Assembly (NCBI RefSeq): GCF_042663585.1
Contig: NZ_JBHTAN010000006.1
Location: 1,922,001 to 1,986,000 of the forward strand
Direction of reading: 5' to 3'
From: Natranaeroarchaeum sp042663585
Lineage (GTDB): Archaea > Halobacteriota > Halobacteria > Halobacteriales > Natronoarchaeaceae
Length of the DNA stretch: 64,000 nucleotides
The position numbers and the translations under genes were made by a program. The notes beneath the pieces are model-generated. The model was given only the letters and a program-made list of their open reading frames with translations. It did no database searches and was not told the DNA's origin. This document shows, piece by piece, positions 9,119-17,713 of the stretch. Each line of letters begins with the position of its first letter. Positions within the stretch are counted from its first letter, which is position 1.

Positions 9119-9823
9119 GTGAAAGGGCAGGAGTGGTACCAGGCGACCGACGTCGCCCAAGAATACGACGATAAGCGGTTCTCCCAGGGCGGTCGACTCA
9201 TCGACCGCCGAGAGAAAGAAGCAGTGCTCGACGCCATCGGGCCTGTCGAGGACAAGAAAGTCCTCGAGATAGCCTGTGGTACTGGTCGGTTCACCGCGAT
9301 GCTAGCCGAACTCGGGGCCGATATCGTCGGCCTCGATATCTCGGCCGAGATGCTTAACGAGGCCCGCTCCAAGGCAAACGCCGCCGGTGTCAGAGATACC
9401 GTCGAGTTCATGCGTGGGGACGCCGGACGGCTTCCGTTCGAGGATGACGAGTTCGACGCCGTCATCGCGATGCGATTTTTCCATCTCGCTAACACTCCTG
9501 CCGAGTACCTCGCGGAGATTCGACGCGTATCGAGCGGCGACGTAATGTTCGATACGTTCAAGAGCAGTAGCACCAGGAGCATCTACAACTGGGCGCTCCC
9601 GATGGGGTCGCGCCTGTACTCCCGCTCGGAAGTCAAGTCGCTCGTCAAGGGCGCAGGCCTGGAGATGGTCGGCGACTCGCACGATTTCCTGCTTCCGTAC
9701 GGCTTCTACCGGTCGATTCCGAACGGACTGGCCAGCGCGTTCCGGCGAGTCGACACGACGCTTGGGAAGACGCCGGTCGGCGAGCCGCTCGCATCGGTAT
9801 CGTACTGGCACGCCACTGTTTGA
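9119..9823 (+). CDS. Class I SAM-dependent methyltransferase
   Basis: 234 aa from a GTG at 9119. That start is about 28 bp after a TATA-like GTTTTATTC, consistent with a leaderless mRNA, and gives the product MKGQEWYQATDVAQEYD; upstream in-frame codons look non-coding. Rossmann motif I is VLEIACGTGRFT, the acidic loop after beta2 is IVGLDISAEML, and DAGRLPFEDDEFDAVIAMRFFH is the usual post-motif region. The substrate is unknown. It lies 54 bp upstream of a glycosyltransferase with its own promoter, so a surface-glycan role is possible but unproven. Confidence 0.85.
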   Translation: MKGQEWYQATDVAQEYDDKRFSQGGRLIDRREKEAVLDAIGPVEDKKVLEIACGTGRFTAMLAELGADIVGLDISAEMLNEARSKANAAGVRDTVEFMRGDAGRLPFEDDEFDAVIAMRFFHLANTPAEYLAEIRRVSSGDVMFDTFKSSSTRSIYNWALPMGSRLYSRSEVKSLVKGAGLEMVGDSHDFLLPYGFYRSIPNGLASAFRRVDTTLGKTPVGEPLASVSYWHATV

Positions 9824-9844
9824 CGACCGACATTTTCTTTCGGG

Positions 9845-9854
9845 ATATTTATAG
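9845..9854 (+). promoter_or_regulatory. TATA box of the glycosyltransferase gene
   Basis: ATATTTATAG lies 24-33 bp before the ATG at 9878, the right spacing for a leaderless haloarchaeal transcript. It sits in the 54 bp after the methyltransferase stop, so this gene can be transcribed separately. Confidence 0.6.
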
Positions 9855-9877
9855 CTCTGGCACAGGAACCCGATGGT

Positions 9878-10783
9878 ATGGACCTCTCGGTAGTGATCCC
9901 GACCCTTAATAACCGGGAGGAGCTGCGCGGCTGCCTCGACTCGCTGGCAGCACACGCTGACGATATCGAACTGATCGTCGTCAACGGTCCCTCATCCGAC
10001 GGAACGACCGGGATGGTTCGGGCCCGCGACGACGTCGACGTGCTGGTCGAAATCTCCGAACGGAACGGGAACGTCGCCAGGAACGCTGGAATCTCGACGG
10101 CTACCGGCGACGCCGTGGCGTTCGTCAGTACCGAACTGGCGGTCGAGCCCTCCTGGTACCGTGCCGTCATGACCTCACTCGAATCGGGGGCTGACGTCGT
10201 CACTGGCCCGACACATCGGAGTCTTCGTGCCGGAGTGACGACCGAAGAGGAGACCACTACGACGGTGGCTGGACGGACGGTGACGTTCTTCAACGGTGAT
10301 AACGTCGCGTTCGACGCCGAAACGCTCCGGGCGCTCGACGGGTTCGACGAGTTCCTGAACGAAGACGGCGAACGCGACGCCTCACACCGGCTTGCCGGGA
10401 TGAACTACTCGATCACCTGGAACGGCGAGATGTGCGTCCGGGGGGAGTTCGAGGCCGACGGCGGCCAGATTGAACGAGCGATCGGCTCCAGCTACCGCTC
10501 ACGGGCCTATCGGCTCGGCAAGAACTACGGCATTAGACCGCTGACCGCGGTCAAGACGCTCTGGCGCGCCTTTCGGGACTCGATCGATGCCGCGGGCGAC
10601 GTCACCCGGGGAGACCTCCAGCCGACCGTCTGGCTCCGGAGCGGCCAGGACGTGATCGGTGGGCTCCTCAGTGGCGGCTACACCGGGCTTCGGGCAAGAC
10701 GTGCCGACCCGTCGTCTCGGCGGAACCCGAACGGGGTCTCGACCCGGCACGACCGTGCAGTCCGGCGCTACGACCGGCGCTAA
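9878..10783 (+). CDS. Glycosyltransferase family 2
   Basis: 301 aa. GT-A fold: MDLSVVIPTLNNREELRGCLDSL is the classic N-terminus, VVNGPSSDGT the next motif, NVARNAGISTATGDAVAFV the donor-site region. The usual DxD is replaced by a less clear stretch (FVSTELAVEPSW). The C-terminal part (RSRAYRLGKNYGIRPLTAVKTLWRAFRDS) is amphipathic and may associate with the membrane. It transfers a sugar from an activated donor to an unknown acceptor, plausibly in N-glycan or glycolipid synthesis. Similar proteins are common in haloarchaeal glycosylation loci, but no other such genes surround it here. Confidence 0.85.
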   Translation: MDLSVVIPTLNNREELRGCLDSLAAHADDIELIVVNGPSSDGTTGMVRARDDVDVLVEISERNGNVARNAGISTATGDAVAFVSTELAVEPSWYRAVMTSLESGADVVTGPTHRSLRAGVTTEEETTTTVAGRTVTFFNGDNVAFDAETLRALDGFDEFLNEDGERDASHRLAGMNYSITWNGEMCVRGEFEADGGQIERAIGSSYRSRAYRLGKNYGIRPLTAVKTLWRAFRDSIDAAGDVTRGDLQPTVWLRSGQDVIGGLLSGGYTGLRARRADPSSRRNPNGVSTRHDRAVRRYDRR

Positions 10784-10791
10784 TCGGGCCC

Positions 10792-11610
10792 TCAGCCGTT
10801 CTCCGGTGCGAGCGCATCGATCACTCGCGACGGGTTCGTATCGAAGACGCGATGCAGTTTGTCCTCCGAGACATCGAGCGTTAGAATCTCCATTACGGCG
10901 ACGTTCGGATGCGTCTCCGGGCCGCCGCTCCCGAAGAGAATACGGCCGGGATACTCCAGCAGAGCGCGTTCCAGTTGATCCCGGTAGCGGACGTAGCTAG
11001 TGTCCAGATAGTACTCGTCGTACTCATCGAGAAGGTCGATTGCGCGGCTCATCGCGTCACGGTTCAGCGGGTGGCCGCCGAAGTGGGCGAGGATCACCGG
11101 GAACGAGTAGCCGAGGAGTTCCTCGGCAATCGTCTCCGGCGGGGTCGCTTCGGTGCCGCGAACGAGCACCGGCAGTCCGACCTCGTCGAGTGCCGTGAGG
11201 ACTTCGTCGTCCGGAATTCCGTCCCGGACCGGATCGAGTTTGAAGCCGTGGAACCGGTCGTCGTAGGCGTACTGTTCGATATCCTCGGGAGCGGTGTGGT
11301 ACTCCTCGCGCGAGGACGTGAGGTTTCGGAGCTGTGAGGTCGCGCTATCGCCCGGTTCGCGCGTGCCGTTGATCCGGGCGAACGCAACGAACGGCCGGTC
11401 GACACTCAGACGTGCCACCGCGTTGTTCGATCGGAGATAATCGGTCTTCGACCGCTGATCGGGGAAGACGACTGACCGGACGACACCGGCCTGATGCATC
11501 TCGCGTGCCAGGGTATCGGGCGTAATCGACCTCCCCGTACTCGCCCCGGGGTCGGGGGCCAGTCGGACGTGAACATCGACGACCCGGAAGCGGTGTTCCA
11601 GCTCCAGCAT
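10792..11610 (-). CDS. Amidohydrolase-family TIM-barrel protein
   Basis: 272 aa. The fold is that of amidohydrolase_2 proteins: N-terminal VVDVHVRLAPDPG in place of the usual DxHxH, ILAHFGGHPLN near residue 172 (metal-binding His in related enzymes), YYLDTSYV, and ILFGSGGPETHPN where active enzymes usually have GSDxP. The first His pair is degraded (DVHVRL) and the late catalytic Asp is replaced by Gly, so catalysis may differ or be lost. Stop-to-stop distance from the glycosyltransferase is 8 bp, convergent. The reaction is unknown. Confidence 0.7.
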   Translation of the reverse strand: MLELEHRFRVVDVHVRLAPDPGASTGRSITPDTLAREMHQAGVVRSVVFPDQRSKTDYLRSNNAVARLSVDRPFVAFARINGTREPGDSATSQLRNLTSSREEYHTAPEDIEQYAYDDRFHGFKLDPVRDGIPDDEVLTALDEVGLPVLVRGTEATPPETIAEELLGYSFPVILAHFGGHPLNRDAMSRAIDLLDEYDEYYLDTSYVRYRDQLERALLEYPGRILFGSGGPETHPNVAVMEILTLDVSEDKLHRVFDTNPSRVIDALAPENG

Positions 11611-11718
11611 ACCCCCGCCTTTCTGAGCGTGCCAGTTCTAACTGACGGTTCGAAGGGGACGACTGCGACCGGAGGAGTCGGCCGAGAGAGCAGGCCTGCC
11701 CCGTTCCGGTTCAGTAAC

Positions 11719-11727
11719 ATTTATATC
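11719..11727 (+). promoter_or_regulatory. TATA box of the thermosome gene
   Basis: ATTTATATC is centred about 38 bp before the ATG at 11761, predicting a transcript start near 11750 and a roughly 10-nt leader. Haloarchaeal thermosome genes are heat-inducible; no obvious heat-shock operator is recognised beyond the strong TATA. Confidence 0.6.
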
Positions 11728-11760
11728 GAACTGCAAGGTACATATCAAGCGTAGATTACC

Positions 11761-13347
11761 ATGGCAAACGCAAATCGTCAGCGACGCATGGGTGGACAGC
11801 CGATGTTTATTTTGAGCGAAGACTCCGAGCGAACCTCGGGGGAGGACGCTCAGCAGTCGAACATCACCGCCGGAAAGGCCATTAGCGAGGCCGTACGCAC
11901 GACGCTTGGCCCCCGCGGGATGGACAAGATGCTGGTGTCGGACGCCGGCGACGTCGTCATCACGAACGACGGCGCGACGATTCTCGACGAGATGGATATC
12001 GAGCATCCGGCCGCCGATATGATCGTCGACGTCGCCCAGACACAGGAAGACGAGATCGGTGACGGTACGACGACAGCGGCGATCATCGCCGGTCAGCTAC
12101 TTGCTCAGGCCGAGAACCTCTTCGAGGACGACGTCCACGCGACGACGGTCGTCGAGGGCTATCACGAGGCCGCCGAACTCGCTCACGACGCCGTCGACGA
12201 GATGACACTCGACGTCGACGTCGACGACGAACTTCTGATAAACGTCGCCGAATCGAGCATGACCGGCAAGGGAACCGGCGGCGTCACGGCGGAATCGCTC
12301 GCCCAGACGGTCGTCGGAGCCGTAAGCCACATTAGCAGCGACGAGGGCGTCGAGCGCGATAACATCACCCTGCAGACGCAGGTCGGTGGCTCCTCCAGCG
12401 AGACCGAACTTATCCAGGGGATCGCGCTGGACGAAGAAGCGGTCCACGAGACGATGCCCGACGCCGTCGAGAACGCCGATATCGGCCTGCTCGACGTCGA
12501 ACTCGGCGTCCAGGCGGGCGATGTCGACGCCGAGTACAGCATCGAGAACATCGATCAACTGAACGCCGCGATGGACGCCGAGGAGTCCGAACTGAAGGAG
12601 ACGGCACAGAGCATCGTCGACTCCGGCGTCGATGTCCTGTTCAACAGCGAGGAGATCGACGACCGCGTGGCCTCACTGCTCGCCAACGAGGGAGTCCTCG
12701 CGTTCGATAGCCTCTCGGATAGCGACATCCGCGGCATCGCGAGTGCGACCGGCGCACGACGTGTTGGCGCGCTCGAAGACTTCGAGAGCGAGGAGTTCGG
12801 CCACGCCGACTCGATCCGTACCGAGGCCTTCGCCGACGACGAACTCGTATTCATCGAGGGCGGTGCAGCAGCGGAATCCGTCACTGTACTCGTCCGCGGC
12901 GGCACCGAGCACGTCGTCGACGAACTCGAACGCACGCTGCGCGACGCCGTCGACGTCGTCTCCTCGGCGGCCGAAACCGGCAGCATCGTCCCCGGTGCCG
13001 GAGCAACCGAAATCGCCATCGCGGCCCACATTCGCTCGGAAGCGGCGGGCATCTCCGGCCGCAAACAGCTAGCCGTCGAAGCCTTCGCCGACGCAATCGA
13101 CACCGTCCCGCGCACGCTGGCGGAGAACGCCGGCCTCGACGCCATCGACTCGCTCGTCGAACTCCGCGGCGACCACGACGATAACGGCCGCGCCGGCCTG
13201 ATCGTCGACGGTCAGTTCCGTGAGGTGGGCGACCCCGTCGAACACGGCGTCGTCGACCCTGCCGCGGTCAAACACGAGGCCATCGAGAGCGCCACCGAGG
13301 CCGCGACGATGATCGCTCGGATCGACGACGTGATCGCCGCCGAGTAA
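11761..13347 (+). CDS. Thermosome (group II chaperonin) subunit, GGM-less type
   Basis: 528 aa. ATP-driven protein-folding chamber subunit. Family motifs are intact: TTLGPRGMDKMLV (about 42), NDGATILDEM, GDGTTTAAI (about 100, ATP site), VLVRGGTEHVVDE and VPGAGATEIAIA (about 415). Many thermosome subunits end in a Gly-Gly-Met repeat tail; here the C-terminus is MIARIDDVIAAE with no GGM, which resembles the third, divergent haloarchaeal subunit (Cct3/ThsC). That subunit assignment is an inference from the tail. Monocistronic, with a clear TATA box. Confidence 0.95.
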   Translation: MANANRQRRMGGQPMFILSEDSERTSGEDAQQSNITAGKAISEAVRTTLGPRGMDKMLVSDAGDVVITNDGATILDEMDIEHPAADMIVDVAQTQEDEIGDGTTTAAIIAGQLLAQAENLFEDDVHATTVVEGYHEAAELAHDAVDEMTLDVDVDDELLINVAESSMTGKGTGGVTAESLAQTVVGAVSHISSDEGVERDNITLQTQVGGSSSETELIQGIALDEEAVHETMPDAVENADIGLLDVELGVQAGDVDAEYSIENIDQLNAAMDAEESELKETAQSIVDSGVDVLFNSEEIDDRVASLLANEGVLAFDSLSDSDIRGIASATGARRVGALEDFESEEFGHADSIRTEAFADDELVFIEGGAAAESVTVLVRGGTEHVVDELERTLRDAVDVVSSAAETGSIVPGAGATEIAIAAHIRSEAAGISGRKQLAVEAFADAIDTVPRTLAENAGLDAIDSLVELRGDHDDNGRAGLIVDGQFREVGDPVEHGVVDPAAVKHEAIESATEAATMIARIDDVIAAE

Positions 13348-13377
13348 GCGGGCGAGCGTTTCATCGCGAGACTGTGG

Positions 13378-13446
13378 TCGGCGGCGAGTAGCTGCAGGGT
13401 GATCGGGTGAGGGTTCATCCCAAACCCGCGTTCGGCGGCGAGTAGC
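13378..13446. repeat. 15-bp direct repeat downstream of the thermosome gene
   Basis: TCGGCGGCGAGTAGC occurs at 13378-13392 and again at 13432-13446 (54 bp period). It lies in the 195 bp convergent gap between the thermosome and a GNAT gene. No coding or RNA gene was recognised here. Confidence 0.5.
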
Positions 13447-13542
13447 CGGATGAACAATTCGGTCCCACCACACCCCGTTCGAGGAAGCGTATTGTAGTAG
13501 CGTTGCTCGCAGAGCCGACAGTACGCCACTACCGCCGACCGG

Positions 13543-14013
13543 TCAATCGATCCGTTTGTCCATCTTGAGGCGTCGAGTCGCGTAGCCGCGGGACTCGTAC
13601 ACGCGGCGAGCGGTCTCGTTGTCGACGTTCACCGAGAGCGAGACGTACTCGCAACCGCGGTCGGCCGCCCAGCGTTCGGCCCGCTCCATCAGGCCATCCG
13701 CCAGGCCGTTTCCCCGGTACTCGGGAACGACGTAGACGTCGTTGATATTGGCTTTGGGGCCGCGTGCGAACACCGACGCCGAGTCCTCGTACTCGACGGC
13801 GGTGTAGCCAGCGAAGGTGCCGTCGTCGTCGGCGACGAACGTCGCGATATCGTCGTCATTGAACTGCTCCCGGCGAAACGCCACCTCGGCCTCTCGGATC
13901 CCGTCGGCCAGCGCGTTGTACGGATCGAGATCCGCCATCTCGCGGGAGAACGGGTGCCAGAGGTCGTCGACGAACTGCTCTACCTCGTCGTCCTGAACTC
14001 GGCGGATGTCCAT
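13543..14013 (-). CDS. GNAT family N-acetyltransferase
   Basis: 156 aa. The GNAT core is clear: VYVVPEYRGNGLADGLMERAERW carries motif A (R-G-N-G-L-A, pyrophosphate binding of acetyl-CoA) at about 98-112, followed by LSVNVDNETARRVYESRGY, the motif B alpha4 region. It acetylates an unknown amine or protein N-terminus. A single gene, convergent with the thermosome and divergent from tenA. Confidence 0.88.
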   Translation of the reverse strand: MDIRRVQDDEVEQFVDDLWHPFSREMADLDPYNALADGIREAEVAFRREQFNDDDIATFVADDDGTFAGYTAVEYEDSASVFARGPKANINDVYVVPEYRGNGLADGLMERAERWAADRGCEYVSLSVNVDNETARRVYESRGYATRRLKMDKRID

Positions 14014-14068
14014 ACGCCCCGTTGATCCGGCGATGACGTAATGGTGGGGGACGAGGGCAGTTAGAGGG

Positions 14069-14100
14069 ATAACTGGGTGATATTAGTAAATTATAACTGG
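14069..14100 (+). promoter_or_regulatory. tenA promoter with repeated ATAACTGG
   Basis: ATAACTGG occurs at 14069-14076 and 14093-14100, 24 bp apart. The second copy overlaps the TATA-like TTATAAC at 14091-14097, which is about 30 bp before the tenA ATG (14124), so the mRNA would be nearly leaderless. The repeat overlapping TATA could be a repressor site; no TPP riboswitch is seen. Confidence 0.4.
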
Positions 14101-14123
14101 CGAGAGCCGCGTTCTCTCACGTA

Positions 14124-14783
14124 ATGGCATTTAGCGACGAACTGCTCGACGAGGGCCAGGAGATCTGGGCGGCACAGAAAAACCATCCCTTCGTGACGGA
14201 ACTGGCCGACGGAACGCTCGATCCCGACTCTTTCGCCACGTGGGTGCGACAGGACTATCGCTACCTACTCGATTACGCGCGCACGTTCGCCATCGCGGGG
14301 ACGAAAGCGCGCGACGAGGAGACGATGCGGCATCTGATGGGTGTCTCTCACACCGTCCTGGACTACGAGATGGATCTCCACCGGGAGTTCGCCGCCGATT
14401 ACGGCCTCTCCGTCGACGACCTCGAATCGACGACGAAAGCGCCGACCTGCGTCGCCTACACCAACTTCCTCATCCGGACCGCACACGAGGGCTCGCTCGC
14501 CGAGATTGCGGCGGCGATCTACCCCTGCGGGCAGGGCTATCTCGACATCGCCGAGCACATGGCTGACCTCGCCGACGAGGAGCACCGCTACACCCCATTC
14601 ATCGAGAAGTACACCAGCGAGGAGTTCTACGAGGCGGTCGACTGGATGCGCGAGTTCGTTGACCACTGTGGCGAGCGCTATCCCGGCGAGCACGACGCGA
14701 TGCGGGACGCATTCCGCACGAGCGCGCGACTCGAACACCACTTCTGGGAGATGGCCTACACGCAGGAGGAGTGGGAGCTCTGA
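14124..14783 (+). CDS. tenA: TenA family aminopyrimidine aminohydrolase / thiaminase II
   Basis: 219 aa, the normal length for TenA. It cleaves thiamine or, physiologically, deaminates aminopyrimidine breakdown products for thiamine salvage. Visible family residues: FATWVRQDYRYLLDYARTFA (active-site Asp/Tyr region), AAIYPCGQGYLDIAEHM with the catalytic Cys near residue 135, and HHFWEMAYTQEEWEL containing the C-terminal catalytic Glu. The stop codon overlaps the symporter start (TGATG), so the permease is probably translationally coupled and likely imports a pyrimidine or thiamine-related substrate. Confidence 0.92.
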   Translation: MAFSDELLDEGQEIWAAQKNHPFVTELADGTLDPDSFATWVRQDYRYLLDYARTFAIAGTKARDEETMRHLMGVSHTVLDYEMDLHREFAADYGLSVDDLESTTKAPTCVAYTNFLIRTAHEGSLAEIAAAIYPCGQGYLDIAEHMADLADEEHRYTPFIEKYTSEEFYEAVDWMREFVDHCGERYPGEHDAMRDAFRTSARLEHHFWEMAYTQEEWEL

Positions 14784-16297
14784 TGGTCTCGACGACGCTC
14801 GCGCTCGGTGTCACGACGCTCACGCTCGCAACGTTCACCCTGCTGGGCCTCTGGTACTCGCGGGGACGGGTCGACTCGCTGGAACAGTTCGTCTCCGCGC
14901 GGGACAGCGCCGGCACTGGGGCGACTACGGCGACGCTGATCGCGTCGGTGATGGGCGCATGGATCCTCTTTAGCCCGGCGGAGGCCGGAGCCGCCTTCGG
15001 CGGGATTCCGGCGATCCTGGGCTACGCTATCGGGAGCGCGATCCCGCTGTTGCTGTTCATTCCGATCGGTGCGCGCATCCGCGAACTGATGCCGGCGGGC
15101 CACACGCTCACCGAGTACGTTCTCGCGCGCTACGGGCCGTGGATGTACGGCTACGTGCTGGTCATCTCGGTGTTTTACATGTTCATCTTCCTGGCCGCGG
15201 AGATGACCGGTATCGCGCTCGCGCTCTCGTTGGTTGCGGGCGTCCCGCAGTGGCAGACCGCGGCGCTCATCGGCGGGTTCGTCCTCGTCTACACTGCCTA
15301 CGGCGGCCTAGTCGCTAGCATCTTCACCGACACCATCCAGACGCTGGTGATCTTGCCCCTGCTGGCCGTCGGCTTCGGCGGCGCGCTGTTCGCGCTGGGC
15401 GGGACCGGCGAGGTCCACGCCACGACGGTCGCGAGCAACCCCGACCTCCTGAACCCGGGCTACCTCGCTGGCGTCGAGTTCGGCATCTACGTGGTCTTCG
15501 CCATCATCGGCGCGAACCTGCTGAACCAGGGCATGTGGCAGCGCGTCTACGCGAGCAAGGACACCGCAACGCTCCAGCGCTCGTTCGGGGTCGCCGCCGT
15601 TGCGGTGGTGCCGATGGTGCTGCTCGCCGGACTGTTCGGCGTCGCCGCGGCCGGGATGGGGCTGATCGAGGGCGGCAACGCCAGCATCGCCTTCTTTCTC
15701 GTCGCCGGGGCGGCGTTCCCCGAGTGGGTCCTGCTCGTCGTGGTCGTCCTCGCCGTCCTGCTGGTGATGAGTTCGGCCGATACGATGTTCAACGCCATCG
15801 CGAGCATCGTCACCGCTGATCTGGCGCGACTGCTCGACGATCCGAGCGGTCGAACTCTCTCGCTCTCGGGACGGGCGCTGACAGTCGTCGTCGCGCTCGG
15901 TGCCATCCTGATCGGCGCGCAGGGCTACAGCGTGCTCGAACTGTTTCTCACGGCGGACCTGCTCGCGGCCGCTACCGTCGTTCCGTTCCTCTACGGACTC
16001 TACTCGACGCGCCTGACTCAGGGCTCCGCAGTCGTTGCGGCCCTTGCCGGCCTCGTTGTCGGCGTGTCATACTTCCCGCCGCTTCGTGGCGTTCTGGCGG
16101 CGGTTCCCGGTCTCGCCGACGTGCTTCCGGCCCCCTCGTTCCTGGTCGCGTTCGTCGGGGCGACAGTCATCTCGGCGCTGGTGACAGTCGTGGCCGACCG
16201 ACTGGTCGACGCGGAGTTCGAGCACGCGACGCTCGGCGCGGCGGTCCGGTCGCTCGACGATCCGATGACTGATGGCGGTCGGGAGGAAGAACAATGA
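14783..16297 (+). CDS. Sodium:solute symporter family permease (probable thiamine-precursor import)
   Basis: 504 aa from the ATG at 14783, which overlaps the tenA stop by one base. Hydrophobic, with about 13 predicted membrane segments and the SSSF-type core: GAWILFSPAEAGAAFGG in an early helix, GANLLNQGMWQRVYASKD near the middle, and VVLAVLLVMSSADTMFNAIASIVTAD with the conserved Ser-Ser-x-D pair. Coupling to tenA suggests a pyrimidine (HMP-type) or thiamine-degradation substrate; that is inference from context. Its stop overlaps the start of a 37-aa membrane peptide (ATGA). Confidence 0.88.
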   Translation: MVSTTLALGVTTLTLATFTLLGLWYSRGRVDSLEQFVSARDSAGTGATTATLIASVMGAWILFSPAEAGAAFGGIPAILGYAIGSAIPLLLFIPIGARIRELMPAGHTLTEYVLARYGPWMYGYVLVISVFYMFIFLAAEMTGIALALSLVAGVPQWQTAALIGGFVLVYTAYGGLVASIFTDTIQTLVILPLLAVGFGGALFALGGTGEVHATTVASNPDLLNPGYLAGVEFGIYVVFAIIGANLLNQGMWQRVYASKDTATLQRSFGVAAVAVVPMVLLAGLFGVAAAGMGLIEGGNASIAFFLVAGAAFPEWVLLVVVVLAVLLVMSSADTMFNAIASIVTADLARLLDDPSGRTLSLSGRALTVVVALGAILIGAQGYSVLELFLTADLLAAATVVPFLYGLYSTRLTQGSAVVAALAGLVVGVSYFPPLRGVLAAVPGLADVLPAPSFLVAFVGATVISALVTVVADRLVDAEFEHATLGAAVRSLDDPMTDGGREEEQ

Positions 16298-16407
16298 GCG
16301 CGCTAGGCGGCCTCGCTTTCGCCCTGCTCGTCTGGGCGTCGGTCGCGCTCGTACTGCTCGTCTTCGGCTATCTCGTCTACGCGCTGGCGAGTGACGCCGC
16401 TGTCTGA
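16294..16407 (+). CDS. Small membrane protein, probable symporter accessory peptide
   Basis: 37 aa, below common gene-calling limits. The ATG at 16294 overlaps the symporter stop as ATGA. Nearly the whole product is one hydrophobic helix (LALLVWASVALVLLVFGYLV type composition) with a short polar C-terminal SDAAV. Small single-helix partners encoded directly after SSS permeases are known in other prokaryotes; a role in stabilising or regulating this permease is inferred from position, overlap and topology. Confidence 0.7.
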   Translation: MSALGGLAFALLVWASVALVLLVFGYLVYALASDAAV

Positions 16408-16429
16408 GGCGAACGCGTCGGTCCGGGAG

Positions 16430-17194
16430 TCAGAGTTCGATTCGGACGTCGTCACCGGCCTCGAGGCCGAACGCCTCGTCGCCACGCCCCTGATTGACGT
16501 CGAGTTCGACGTTGCCGTGGCTACCGACCGTCACGAGCCACTGGCCTGTCGGGACGGAGGCAAAGGTCTCGCCGACGGGGACCCTCTGGCCGTTTACATC
16601 GACTTCCTCGCAGCCCTCGACGGTGTAGCCGGGAAGATTCGTAATGACGTTGCCGAAGCCGTCGACGACCAGCACCTCGCCGACGACGGCATCGTCACGG
16701 ATCGTCGGCTCTGGAAGCCGCAGTTCGACGTGTTCGTCGGTCCGCGTGAGATCGGCAAGGGCGGCGAGGGCGTCCTCGTCGCGCCACTGCTCGTGAACGA
16801 TACCGGCCGCCGGAGCGAAGACGTCGCGGCCGTGAAACGTCGAGCTTTCGGCGTCCTCGTCGCTGATCTCGTAGACGGTGAACGCTTCGTCGTCGGGAGC
16901 AAGGGAGCGGGCCGCAGGAAGCAAGACACCGTTGTCCGGGCCGACCAGCACATGCTCGCCGGCCTGGATAGCGACCGCGGCGCGGTCGGTACCGACGCCC
17001 GGATCGACGACGACGAGGTGGACGGCTGGCGGAAAATACGGCAGGATCTCCCGTAGCCAGAACGCGGCGGCGCGGACGTCCTGGCGCGGGAACTCGTGGC
17101 TCACGTCGACGAGACGAGCCTCCGAGTGCTGGAGGAGAACGCCCTTCATCGCTGCCGGATACGGCGAACCGAAGTCGGAACTGAGCGTAATCAT
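16430..17194 (-). CDS. SAM hydroxide adenosyltransferase (DUF62, SAM hydrolase)
   Basis: 254 aa. The family hydrolyses S-adenosylmethionine to adenosine and methionine. The catalytic Asp-Arg-His set is visible: VVDPGVGTDRAAV (Asp and Arg spaced seven apart, as in the archaeal enzyme) and TFHGRDVFAPAAG (His). The N-terminus MITLSSDFGSPYPAAMKGVL is diagnostic. The C-terminal beta domain includes VDGFGNVITNLP. It follows nadM on the minus strand with no gap: the nadM stop codon is immediately followed by this ATG. Confidence 0.92.
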   Translation of the reverse strand: MITLSSDFGSPYPAAMKGVLLQHSEARLVDVSHEFPRQDVRAAAFWLREILPYFPPAVHLVVVDPGVGTDRAAVAIQAGEHVLVGPDNGVLLPAARSLAPDDEAFTVYEISDEDAESSTFHGRDVFAPAAGIVHEQWRDEDALAALADLTRTDEHVELRLPEPTIRDDAVVGEVLVVDGFGNVITNLPGYTVEGCEEVDVNGQRVPVGETFASVPTGQWLVTVGSHGNVELDVNQGRGDEAFGLEAGDDVRIEL

Positions 17195-17713
17195 CTACAC
17201 GCCGTCGGTCTTGCTGACCCGCTGAATCCGCTCGATACCGCCGATTTCGTCGATGACCTCGACGACCGGATCGGGGACGAGCGGTTGCCAGTTCTTGCCT
17301 TTGATCATCCGTTCGCGGACCTCAGATCCCTCTAGCACCTCGCGGTTGAACATCGGGGACTGGCGGACCTCGACGCCGGCCTCCCCGAACAACTGGATGA
17401 CGAGGGGGTTGTTCGAGTATGCCACGTCGAACTCGGGGCTCATGCTCTGCACGTGGCTCACCCAGACGGAGTTGCGCTCCAGGTCCTCGATGGGGACGGC
17501 GTAGGTAACCAGATCCAGATCGACGAGCGACTTCGTGATCATCATGATACGCTCCCCGGCGGTGAACGGGTCGTGTTTGGCGTGAGAGGCATCAGCACTC
17601 CCGATCCCGAGGACGAGTTCGTCGATGTCGTCGTCGTCGACGATCTGCTCGACCATGTTCAGATGGCCGTTGTGGAAGGGTTGAAACCGACCGATGTAGC
17701 ATCCGCGGTCCAT
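17195..17713 (-). CDS. nadM: Nicotinamide-nucleotide adenylyltransferase
   Basis: 172 aa from the ATG at 17713 (MDRGCYIGRFQPFHNGHL); a start six codons earlier is possible but less typical. Archaeal NadM makes NAD from NMN and ATP. The nucleotidyltransferase motif GRFQPFHNGH is at about 8-17, and the late EVRERMIKGKNW stretch occupies the second ATP-binding site (ISxTxxR-like). First gene of a two-gene unit with the SAM hydrolase; both products handle adenosine-containing cofactors, though a functional link is only suggested by the zero-gap arrangement. Confidence 0.95.
   Translation of the reverse strand: MDRGCYIGRFQPFHNGHLNMVEQIVDDDDIDELVLGIGSADASHAKHDPFTAGERIMMITKSLVDLDLVTYAVPIEDLERNSVWVSHVQSMSPEFDVAYSNNPLVIQLFGEAGVEVRQSPMFNREVLEGSEVRERMIKGKNWQPLVPDPVVEVIDEIGGIERIQRVSKTDGV

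Noticed and set aside
13378..13446. tRNA or small RNA in the thermosome 3' gap (GGTTCATCCC resembles a T-arm)
   Set aside because: No acceptor stem, D-arm or anticodon arm can be folded around it; only a 15-bp direct repeat remains.
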